Positions 1 through 6,900 of a DNA stretch of 20,539 nt are shown here, in pieces. The stretch is from an uncultured Lachnospiraceae bacterium. GTDB taxonomy: Bacteria; Bacillota_A; Clostridia; Lachnospirales; Lachnospiraceae. Each line of letters opens with the position of its first letter. Positions within the stretch are counted from its first letter, which is position 1. The notes below the pieces were generated by a model. The model made no database searches. It worked only from the letters and a program-made list of their open reading frames with translations, and was not told the origin of the DNA. The stretch spans positions 1 to 20,539 of the forward strand of contig CAJTOU010000049.1 of assembly GCA_910577835.1 (NCBI GenBank), given 5' to 3'. A program made the translations under genes and the position numbers.

Positions 1-1
1 G

Positions 2-55
2 GGATTATACGATAGAGGTGAACTGGACACACCGATAAGAATAAGGGTTGCCTGA
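2..55 (+). CDS. Possible C-terminal tail of a TnpB-like protein (partial at the left edge)
   Basis: The frame starting at base 2 is open from the window edge and gives GLYDRGELDTPIRIRVA before a TGA at 53-55. The only reason to link it to TnpB is position: in IS200/IS605 elements the nuclease gene ends shortly before the right-end RNA scaffold, and such a scaffold lies at 152-182. The 17 residues hold no diagnostic motif, since the RuvC and zinc-finger parts would lie to the left of the window. The other two forward frames close at 13-15 and 36-38. It could equally be chance reading of the RNA scaffold. Confidence 0.3.
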   Translation, partial: GLYDRGELDTPIRIRVA

Positions 56-182
56 AATGTCAGGTAGAAACTTTCGACAGTCAATCTTTTGACAGGCTGT
101 ATGAAATACCAAACTTCTTAAATGAGATAGTTAAGGAATGAACTATCTTTAGAACCCTGCGACTTTAGTCGTGGGAGGTTCA
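50..182 (+). ncRNA. Right-end element RNA (reRNA/omega-RNA) scaffold of a TnpB element
   Basis: The stretch is packed with stem-loops: CCTGA 51-55 with TCAGG 60-64, GTCAA 80-84 with TTGAC 89-93, AGATAGTT 125-132 with AACTATCT 141-148, and a final hairpin 156-175 closed by CGAC/GTCG around a TTTA loop. From memory, the ISDra2 TnpB scaffold ends in a very similar GCGACTTTAGTCG hairpin followed by GAGGTTCAA; here the end reads GGGAGGTTCA. In that family the RNA is processed from the 3' end of the tnpB transcript and the 16-20 bases just beyond the element act as guide. The 5' limit given is a guess from the first stem. Confidence 0.65.
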
Positions 183-220
183 GAGATGGAACTTTTGGAA
201 AGAATGGAAATATTAAAATT

Positions 221-862
221 GTGCCATCATATGATTCCGCTTCGGTCTATTATCCATACGACGAATATGAGTGGCCAGAAGATTATGACATAACGATATC
301 GCCTTATCGGGAACATAGATGTATCATTGTTTTCAACGATACATTGAAGCCGGATGAAATGCGAATATCACAAAGGATGATAAATAAATATCAGGCTAAT
401 TCATCTGACGGGCTTACATATAATTATAAAATATATAATATTCTGGATATCAGATATCAGGTGCCTTCTGTATCAGGAAATACTCCGGTTTATTGGGAAC
501 CAGACAGCTTATGCCTGCTAAAGGAAAGCTATGTTGAATTCACGAGGGAGAATCATTATCACTTGTACCATACATTATTTTCCTTATCAGAAACGACGCA
601 TAACTCCGGCGCTTATATAATAGAAGTCGGAAAAGAAATATTTGACAGATTCTATTCCTATAATGGAAGCCGAATTATGAGCGTATATCCTGAAAATGAA
701 GCCGAAGCGGAAAATATTACAAATATGCTGGAGGCAATGGGCTATCAGTTGTATCACAAAAGAACCTTTGCTGAAATAAGAAACGAATTGTATGATTACT
801 GGTCGAGAACCTATATCAATGAGGATGGTATAAGAATTTCGGAAGGCTCACCTCTTCCATAA
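221..862 (+). CDS. Hypothetical protein, possibly 5'-truncated by the adjacent insertion element
   Basis: The 213-residue product is not recognised. It is rich in Tyr, Glu and Asp, has no evident membrane segment or signal peptide, and ends in a short polar tail (SEGSPLP). The start used here is a GTG at 221 with only a weak, badly spaced purine stretch upstream (AGAATGGAAA, 201-210). The same frame is open further up, to a TAG at 128-130, so it runs unbroken through the insertion right end. The part after the junction (from about 183) reads like ordinary coding sequence (DGTFGKNGNIKIV). That suggests the true N-terminus was cut off by the element, leaving a fragment or an accidental fusion. 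The gene is isolated: an IS end lies before it and a stem-loop after it. Function unknown; it may be a pseudogene. Confidence 0.55.
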   Translation: MPSYDSASVYYPYDEYEWPEDYDITISPYREHRCIIVFNDTLKPDEMRISQRMINKYQANSSDGLTYNYKIYNILDIRYQVPSVSGNTPVYWEPDSLCLLKESYVEFTRENHYHLYHTLFSLSETTHNSGAYIIEVGKEIFDRFYSYNGSRIMSVYPENEAEAENITNMLEAMGYQLYHKRTFAEIRNELYDYWSRTYINEDGIRISEGSPLP

Positions 863-871
863 ACAAGACAG

Positions 872-914
872 GGGCTGTCGCACTAAGAAAAGCTTAATGC
901 GGCAGCCTTTGTCT
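872..914 (+). terminator. Long stem-loop, probable terminator after the hypothetical gene
   Basis: GGCTGTCGCA (873-882) pairs with TGCGGCAGCC (898-907) over ten positions with one G-T wobble. An inner stem TAAG/CTTA (884-887 with 893-896) and an outer AGAC/GTCT (866-869 with 911-914) extend it. The following T stretch is short (TTT at 908-910), so termination may be modest. It lies between two transcription units. Confidence 0.5.
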
Positions 915-1002
915 GCTGTTCTGCTTAAAAGATACAGTTTTTAATGAAACCCGCTAAAACATTCACATAAAAAATAGAAGAACAGAAAGTGCCTCTCGTA
1001 TA

Positions 1003-1031
1003 TTGACTAAAAAATCGATAAATGGTAAAAT
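1003..1031 (+). promoter_or_regulatory. Sigma-A promoter for prs
   Basis: TTGACT at 1003-1008 and TAAAAT at 1026-1031 are 17 bases apart, with a TG one base before the -10 (extended -10). The start codon of prs lies about 44 bases further on. This is the only strong promoter seen before 8438, so it probably drives much of the housekeeping run. Confidence 0.6.
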
Positions 1032-1074
1032 TCTATAATCACGAAACACTGAATCATACATGGAGGATATAGAG

Positions 1075-2304
1075 ATGTCAAGTACATTTATAACAGATAT
1101 TACAACGATTCCAGTCGCTCCGCTCAAAATCGCAGCTCTGGAAAGCTGCACTGAGCTTGCGAAAATGGTAGACAGGCATATATTTTTACAGAGGCGCAAT
1201 CATTCCTCAGAGAGTTCGTCAGAGAGTTTCTCTAAGCGTTCTTCTCAAAATCATTCTTCAATCGAATTTAAAGGTTACAAATGTGACTCTTACCTTTTGC
1301 ATTGTCATTGTCCAAGATTTGGTACCGGGGAAGCAAAGGGACTTGTGGAGGAGTCAGTCAGGGGTGCAGATTTATTTATTATGGCAGATGTAGGCAATTA
1401 CAGCCTTACATACACCGCTTTTGGACATGAAAATCATATGTCTCCCGACAATCATTTTCAGGATATCAAGCGAATTATCGCCGCTTCAAGTACTGCGAAA
1501 AGAATCAATGTGATTATGCCCTTTATGTATGAAGGCAGACAGCACAGGCGTACAAAGAGAGAATCCCTTGACTGCGCACTGGCACTGCAGGAGCTTGCGG
1601 ATATGGGAGTACAGAATATTATTACATTTGATGCCCATGACCCCCGTGTAGTCAATTCTATTCCAATTAACGGCTTTGACAATTATATGCCGCCATATCA
1701 GTTTATCCGCACGATTTTAAAGGTAGATAAGAATCTTCAGATAGACAATGACCATATGATGATTATCAGTCCTGATGAGGGTGGAATGAACAGAGCGGTC
1801 TATTTTTCCAATGTTTTGGGAGTGGATATGGGCATGTTTTATAAACGCCGTGATTATTCCACTGTTGTAAATGGAAAAAATCCAATTGTTGCTCATGAAT
1901 TTCTTGGAGCTGATGTAGCCGGAAAAGATGTGATTATTGTAGATGATATGATTGCTTCCGGTGAGAGCGTTTTAGATGTGGCGAAAAAGCTCAAGGACAG
2001 AAAAGCAAAGAAAGTATTTATCTGTACCACCTTTGGACTTTTTACAGAAGGCATGGAAAAATTTGATGAATATTATGAAAAAGGATATATTAATTATGTT
2101 ATTACAACCAATCTGACCTATCGCAAGCCGGAGCTGTTAAAAAAGCCATATTATCTTTCTGCCGATATGAGTAAACTGATTGCTCTGATTATAGATACCT
2201 TAAATAAAGATGGTTCTACGGAACCGGTATTGTCACCAACAGAGAGAATTAAAACACTGGTGGCACAATATTACAATAAGGAGAAACTGTGTCAGGAAGA
2301 ATAA
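1075..2304 (+). CDS. prs: Ribose-phosphate pyrophosphokinase (PRPP synthetase), long form
   Basis: It makes PRPP from ribose-5-phosphate and ATP in the cytosol, feeding purine, pyrimidine, NAD, histidine and tryptophan synthesis. With the start at 1075 the protein has 409 residues. That ATG sits 8 bases after GGAGG (1062-1066), while the in-frame ATG at 1060 overlaps this ribosome site. Visible marks are the PRPP-binding loop VIIVDDMIASGES (286-298), DAHDPR (186-191) and the region PFMYEGRQHRRTKRESLD around 149-166. Classical Prs has about 315 residues; this is the longer variant common in Lachnospiraceae. Oddity: residues 42-62 form a Ser-rich stretch (11 Ser of 21) between the first helix and the FKGYK strand. 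It is the first gene of the run, with its own promoter. Family assignment is secure; regulation of this long form is unknown. Confidence 0.93.
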   Translation: MSSTFITDITTIPVAPLKIAALESCTELAKMVDRHIFLQRRNHSSESSSESFSKRSSQNHSSIEFKGYKCDSYLLHCHCPRFGTGEAKGLVEESVRGADLFIMADVGNYSLTYTAFGHENHMSPDNHFQDIKRIIAASSTAKRINVIMPFMYEGRQHRRTKRESLDCALALQELADMGVQNIITFDAHDPRVVNSIPINGFDNYMPPYQFIRTILKVDKNLQIDNDHMMIISPDEGGMNRAVYFSNVLGVDMGMFYKRRDYSTVVNGKNPIVAHEFLGADVAGKDVIIVDDMIASGESVLDVAKKLKDRKAKKVFICTTFGLFTEGMEKFDEYYEKGYINYVITTNLTYRKPELLKKPYYLSADMSKLIALIIDTLNKDGSTEPVLSPTERIKTLVAQYYNKEKLCQEE

Positions 2305-2382
2305 TACGGAAAAGAAACAGCTATAAAGAATGGTAATAAAGGAAAGGGCATAAAGGAAGGATTGTATAAAGGATGAATTGCA

Positions 2383-3780
2383 ATGAAAAAGTATCAGGGA
2401 CATGTCATTAAAAATGTAAAACCTCATTCTATATCAGAAGAACTGGAAATAGAGGCTGGAGACGTACTTCTTGAAATTAACGGTGAAAAAATTGAAGATA
2501 TCTTTGACTATCAATATCTTACAGAGGATGATTATATTGAAATTCTGATAAGAAAACCTTCTGGTGAAGAGTGGATTCTGGAAGTGGATAAAGATTATAA
2601 TGAAGATATGGGCATGGAATTTGAGGAAGGACTGATGGACAATTATCGTTCCTGTCAGAATAAATGTATTTTCTGCTTTATTGACCAGATGCCAAAGGGC
2701 ATGAGAGAAACACTTTATTTCAAAGATGACGATTCGAGGCTTTCCTTTCTTCAGGGAAATTATATTACCTTAACGAATATGTCTGACAGAGATATTGACA
2801 GAATTATCCGTTATCACCTCTGTCCGATTAATATATCAGTTCAGACGACCAATCCTGAATTGAGATGTAAAATGCTTTCAAACCGATTTGCCGGAGAAGC
2901 ACTGAAAAAAATAGACAGGCTGGCTAAGGCCTGTATTGAAATGAACGGGCAGATTGTATTATGTAAAGGTGTAAATGACAAAAAAGAACTCAAACGTTCC
3001 ATAGAAGATTTATCCCGCTATCTCCCACATATGAGAAGCGTGTCCGTAGTACCGGCAGGGCTGACAAAATACAGAGAAGGACTATATCCTCTGGAACTTT
3101 TTACAAAGGAAGAGGCCTGTTCTGTGATTGATATGATTGAATCCTATCAGCAAAATTTTTATGAAAAATATGGGCTTCATTTTATTCATGCAAGTGATGA
3201 ATGGTATATTCTTGCCGAAAGAGATTTTCCAGATGAAGAGACCTATGACGGTTATATTCAGCTTGAAAATGGAGTTGGAATGATGAGATTGTTGTACAGT
3301 GAATTTATGGAAGCTCTGCAAAAGGAGAAGGGGTCCGACAGAAAACGGGAGATTTCTCTTGCGACAGGAGTACTTGCGTATCCCATGATTTGCACGCTGG
3401 CAAGGGAAATGCAGAAAAAGTTTAAAAATATCAAAGTACATGTCTATAAAATCATCAATCATTTTTTTGGTGAAACAATTACTGTTTCCGGACTTCTGAC
3501 AGGAGGGGATATTGTAAATCAACTAAAGGGCAAAGAACTTGGGGAGATACTTTTGCTTCCCTGCAATGTATTAAGGGCAGGAGAAGAGGTCTTTTTGGAT
3601 GATATGACATTAAAGGAGGTCAAAACAGCTTTACAATCAGATGTAAATATTGTAAAATCGGGAGGAAAGGATTTGCTGGATGCATTTACCAGCATTTGCA
3701 CGCATGAGAAAGAAAATAACAGGGAAGGATTTGTATATAAGCAATGCTATCCTGATAAAGATGGAGGAGATAATGAGTAA
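2383..3780 (+). CDS. DUF512 radical-SAM-like protein with N-terminal PDZ domain
   Basis: A 465-residue cytosolic protein. Residues 1-70 look like a PDZ-type domain (SISEELEIEAGDVLLEING). A cysteine cluster CQNKCIFC (C91, C95, C98; CX3CX2C) fits a 4Fe-4S cluster that binds AdoMet, followed by GNYITLTN (125-132) and ISVQTTNPELR, both typical of the family. The C-terminal part is DUF512. Homologues are often annotated as FeS-containing, Cys-rich radical-SAM proteins of unknown substrate and commonly sit just before der, as here. The start ATG follows AAAGGA (2368-2373) by 9 bases, and the end overlaps the der start by 8 bases, so the two are probably translationally coupled. The link with der may mean a role around ribosomes, but that is inference only. 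Confidence 0.85.
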   Translation: MKKYQGHVIKNVKPHSISEELEIEAGDVLLEINGEKIEDIFDYQYLTEDDYIEILIRKPSGEEWILEVDKDYNEDMGMEFEEGLMDNYRSCQNKCIFCFIDQMPKGMRETLYFKDDDSRLSFLQGNYITLTNMSDRDIDRIIRYHLCPINISVQTTNPELRCKMLSNRFAGEALKKIDRLAKACIEMNGQIVLCKGVNDKKELKRSIEDLSRYLPHMRSVSVVPAGLTKYREGLYPLELFTKEEACSVIDMIESYQQNFYEKYGLHFIHASDEWYILAERDFPDEETYDGYIQLENGVGMMRLLYSEFMEALQKEKGSDRKREISLATGVLAYPMICTLAREMQKKFKNIKVHVYKIINHFFGETITVSGLLTGGDIVNQLKGKELGEILLLPCNVLRAGEEVFLDDMTLKEVKTALQSDVNIVKSGGKDLLDAFTSICTHEKENNREGFVYKQCYPDKDGGDNE

Positions 3781-5107
3781 ACCAATTGTAGCAATTGTAG
3801 GAAGACCGAATGTCGGAAAATCTACGTTATTTAACGCTCTTGCAGGGGAGCAGATATCCATTGTAAAAGATACACCCGGTATTACAAGAGACAGAATCTA
3901 TGCAGATATCACATGGCTTGATAAAGCTTTTACTTTAATAGATACAGGCGGCATTGAGCCGGATAGTAGAGATATTATTCTTTCGCAGATGAGGGAACAG
4001 GCTCAGATAGCGATTGATACTGCGGATGTGATTATTTTTCTTGTCGATGTGAAGCAGGGATTGAACGACAGTGATTCAAAGGTGGCAGATATGCTGCGGC
4101 GAAGCCATAAGCCTGTTATTCTGGTAGTAAACAAGGTTGATAATTTTGCAAAATACAACGCAGATATTTATGAGTTTTATAATCTCGGTATCGGGGACCC
4201 CGTACCGGTATCAGCTGCTTCCAAGCTTGGTATTGGCGATATGCTGGACAAGGTGGCGGAATATTTTCCGGACAGTACTTCAAGTGAGGAGGAAGATGAA
4301 AGACCCCGCATTGCGATTGTCGGAAAGCCAAATGTCGGAAAATCTTCTATTATAAATAAACTGCTTGGAGAAAACAGGCTGATTGTGTCAGATATTGCAG
4401 GAACAACAAGGGATGCAGTTGATGCAGCCGTAAAATACAATAAAAAAGAATATATTTTTATTGATACAGCAGGTTTAAGGCGGAAAAATAAAATAAAAGA
4501 GGAAATTGAGAAATACTCGATTATCCGTACTGTAACTGCCGTAGAGCGGGCAGATGTAGTTGTTCTGGTAATTGATGCCACACAGGGAGTGACAGAGCAG
4601 GATGCCAAGATTGCGGGAATTGCTCATGAAAGAGGAAAAGGGATTATTATTGCTGTGAATAAATGGGATGCTGTGGAAAAAAATGACAAAACAATTTATG
4701 AGCATACAAATAAAATCAAAGATACCCTTTCTTTTATGCCATATGCAGAGATTTTATTTATTTCCGCACAGACAGGACAGCGCTTACACAAGCTGTTTGA
4801 TATGATTGATGTTGTGATTCAGAATCACTCGCTCCGTATTGCGACCGGCGTGTTAAATGAGATTATGGCAGAGGCAGTCACATTGCAGCAGCCGCCGTCA
4901 GACAGGGGAAAACGGCTGAAGCTTTATTATATTACCGAGGTTGCGGTAAAGCCGCCGACATTTGTGATTTTTGTAAATAATAAGGAACTTATGCATTTTT
5001 CTTATACGAGATATCTGGAAAATAAAATCCGTGAAGCATTCGGATTTAAGGGAACTCCTCTCAAGTTTCTGATTCGGGAGCGAAAGGGAGAAGAAGGGAA
5101 AGGATGA
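3773..5107 (+). CDS. der: Ribosome biogenesis GTPase Der (EngA)
   Basis: Der is an essential tandem-domain GTPase that helps 50S subunit maturation. All expected motifs are present. First G domain: GRPNVGKS (10-17), TPGITRD (34-40), DTGG (57-60), NKVD (120-123). Second G domain: GKPNVGKS (184-191), DTAG (231-234), NKWD (296-299). A KH-like C-terminal domain covers about 355-437, and a charged acidic linker (SEEEDE) joins the G domains. The 444 residues match the usual 435-440. The start MSKPIVAIVG at 3773 was chosen because it is the family's normal N-terminus and has GGAGG five bases upstream. An in-frame ATG at 3761 overlaps that site. It overlaps the DUF512 stop by 8 bases and plsY follows after 10. 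Confidence 0.97.
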   Translation: MSKPIVAIVGRPNVGKSTLFNALAGEQISIVKDTPGITRDRIYADITWLDKAFTLIDTGGIEPDSRDIILSQMREQAQIAIDTADVIIFLVDVKQGLNDSDSKVADMLRRSHKPVILVVNKVDNFAKYNADIYEFYNLGIGDPVPVSAASKLGIGDMLDKVAEYFPDSTSSEEEDERPRIAIVGKPNVGKSSIINKLLGENRLIVSDIAGTTRDAVDAAVKYNKKEYIFIDTAGLRRKNKIKEEIEKYSIIRTVTAVERADVVVLVIDATQGVTEQDAKIAGIAHERGKGIIIAVNKWDAVEKNDKTIYEHTNKIKDTLSFMPYAEILFISAQTGQRLHKLFDMIDVVIQNHSLRIATGVLNEIMAEAVTLQQPPSDRGKRLKLYYITEVAVKPPTFVIFVNNKELMHFSYTRYLENKIREAFGFKGTPLKFLIRERKGEEGKG

Positions 5108-5117
5108 AAAAATAAGA

Positions 5118-5867
5118 ATGATACACAACGTAATTATATACAAAGGAATTGGTCTGATGATTGGATATATATTCGGAATGTTTCAGACAGGATATATTTA
5201 TGGAAAAATAAAGGGAATTGATATCAGGGATTACGGAAGCCATAATTCAGGCACAACAAATGTGTCCAGAATTTTTGGAAAGAAAATAGGAGTTCTGACC
5301 TACTTTGTAGATGCCTTAAAAGGGCTTTTCGCGATTCTTGTTATGCGCCTGCTCTGTAATACCGGTGTCATTGATTTGTCACTGGCAGCAGACAGGGATG
5401 CGTTTGCTTATATTCTTGCCTTATATACAGGCATTGGAGTTGTGCTTGGACATAACTATCCGTTTTATATGGGCTTTAAAGGAGGAAAGGGAATTGCCGC
5501 TTCCTCCGGAGTTATTCTCGGAATGTTCCAGTGGCCAATCTTTTTTATCTGCTTTTTTCTGTTTTTTGGCACAACACTGCCAAGCAGATATGTGTCGCTT
5601 GGTTCTATTGTAATGATGACAGGATATTTTATCGCGACTCTGGTACTTGGATTTCTTGGTATTCTTCCTGTCACACCGGATTCAGGTATGCTGCCGGAGC
5701 TGTATATTCTTGCTTTTATATTTTCCGGTATGGCGATTTACAAGCATCGTGAAAATATAAAGAGACTTTTAAGTGGAACAGAAAGCAAGATTTTTGAAAA
5801 AAACAAAAAGACACTGATTGAACAGGGAATTGTAAATGTAGATGATACAACCAATGCGAAGCATTGA
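5118..5867 (+). CDS. plsY: Glycerol-3-phosphate acyltransferase PlsY
   Basis: This membrane enzyme moves an acyl group from acyl-phosphate to glycerol-3-phosphate, giving lysophosphatidate, the first step of phospholipid synthesis. The 249 residues hold several membrane segments. The family motifs are GSHNSGTTNVSR (40-51, usually GSGNxGATNxxR), GHN (111-113) before the motif-2 loop, and KGGKG (121-125) of the phosphate-binding loop. SRYVSLGS lies in the third conserved loop. The ATG at 5118 puts about 13 residues before the first membrane helix, as in E. coli PlsY. Its ribosome site (AAAGGA near 5098) is rather far, so the ATG at 5157 is a fallback. The soluble tail of about 30 residues is longer than in most homologues. 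It lies directly before gpsA, which makes its substrate. Confidence 0.95.
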   Translation: MIHNVIIYKGIGLMIGYIFGMFQTGYIYGKIKGIDIRDYGSHNSGTTNVSRIFGKKIGVLTYFVDALKGLFAILVMRLLCNTGVIDLSLAADRDAFAYILALYTGIGVVLGHNYPFYMGFKGGKGIAASSGVILGMFQWPIFFICFFLFFGTTLPSRYVSLGSIVMMTGYFIATLVLGFLGILPVTPDSGMLPELYILAFIFSGMAIYKHRENIKRLLSGTESKIFEKNKKTLIEQGIVNVDDTTNAKH

Positions 5868-5892
5868 TTGCATAAAATAATAGGAGGCTGTC

Positions 5893-6900
5893 ATGGCAAA
5901 AGTAGGAATTTTGGGAGCCGGTGCATGGGCAATCGCACTTGGGCTTGTATTGAAAAAAAACGGAAATGAAGTAACGCTGTGGACCTGTGTAGACAGTGAA
6001 GCAGAAATGCTGATAAAGGACAGAGAGCACAAAACCTCACTTCCGGGAATTATACTTTCAGAAGATATTAAGATTACAATGGATTTAAAAGAGACCGTTT
6101 CAGACATGGACCTTATAGTATTTGCAGTAGCCTCCAGATTTACAAGACAGACAGCAGCAAAGCTTAAAAATCTGATAAACAATCAAAAGATTTTAATTGT
6201 TTCAAAAGGAATCGAAGATGAAACTCTTATGACTTTGTCACAAATTGTCCGTCAGGAGCTGCCGGATGCAAATGTATCTGTACTGTCCGGACCAAGCCAT
6301 GCAGAAGAGGTAGGCAGAGAACTTCCGACTACGGTGGTGGTAGGCTCAGAGACAAAGGAAACTGCTGATTATATTCAGGGACTGTTTATGAATGAGGTTT
6401 TTCGAGTATATACAAGCCCTGATATTATGGGAATTGAGTTAGGCGGAGCCCTGAAAAATGTAATTGCTCTTGCCGCAGGTGTGGCAGACGGCGCGGGCTA
6501 TGGCGACAATACAAAGGCAGCGCTTATTACCAGAGGAATTGCGGAAATCACAAGACTTGGTGTAAAAATGGGTGGAAATTTCAAAACCTTTGGCGGACTG
6601 ACCGGAATCGGAGACCTGATTGTTACCTGTGCCAGTATGCACAGCAGAAACAGACGAGCCGGTATCCTGATTGGGCAGGGTAAAACAATGGAAGAGGCGA
6701 TGAAGGAAGTAAATGCAGTGGTAGAAGGTGTATATTCTGCAAAGGCCGCCTATAAACTTTCACAGAAATATAATGTTTCCATGCCGATTGTAGAACAGGT
6801 AAATCAGGTATTATTTGAAGGGAAAGACGTGAAACAGGTATTATATGACCTTATGCTCAGAGAAAAGAGAGATGAGATAGTAGAAGGATGGACAAAATAG
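5893..6900 (+). CDS. gpsA: NAD(P)H-dependent glycerol-3-phosphate dehydrogenase GpsA
   Basis: It reduces dihydroxyacetone phosphate to sn-glycerol-3-phosphate, the backbone for the PlsY reaction. The 335 residues match the family. The Rossmann motif GILGAGAWAIAL (5-16) has Ala where GxGxWG usually has Gly after the Trp. Other marks are LSGPSHAEEV (131-140), the catalytic lysine K188 in GGALKNVIALAAG, GLTGIGDLIVTC (235-246) and SRNRR (251-255), which binds the phosphate. The ATG follows AGGAGG (5882-5887) closely. The gene ends inside the cls start region (13-base overlap), so cls is translationally coupled. Confidence 0.97.
   Translation: MAKVGILGAGAWAIALGLVLKKNGNEVTLWTCVDSEAEMLIKDREHKTSLPGIILSEDIKITMDLKETVSDMDLIVFAVASRFTRQTAAKLKNLINNQKILIVSKGIEDETLMTLSQIVRQELPDANVSVLSGPSHAEEVGRELPTTVVVGSETKETADYIQGLFMNEVFRVYTSPDIMGIELGGALKNVIALAAGVADGAGYGDNTKAALITRGIAEITRLGVKMGGNFKTFGGLTGIGDLIVTCASMHSRNRRAGILIGQGKTMEEAMKEVNAVVEGVYSAKAAYKLSQKYNVSMPIVEQVNQVLFEGKDVKQVLYDLMLREKRDEIVEGWTK

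Larger units (their letters stand above)
1..182 (+). mobile_element. Right end of an IS200/IS605-family (TnpB-type) element
   Basis: Only the right end is in the window. The sub-terminal hairpin at 156-175 followed by GGTTCA matches the form of IS605-type right ends, which have imperfect palindromes instead of terminal inverted repeats and make no target duplication. The element boundary is placed after 182 by analogy with ISDra2. Flanking sequence continues as GAGATGGAACTTTTGG. Whether a TnpA partner exists cannot be seen. Confidence 0.6.

Noticed and set aside
872..907. Terminal inverted repeat of an IS1182-like element (GGGGCTGTCGCA)
   Set aside because: Both arms lie within 40 bases and no second end or transposase is near; a terminator stem explains it better, though a relic is not excluded.
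963..1199. Minus-strand frame of 78 codons over the prs promoter and start
   Set aside because: It overlaps the promoter, ribosome site and first codons of a certain gene and has no family resemblance.
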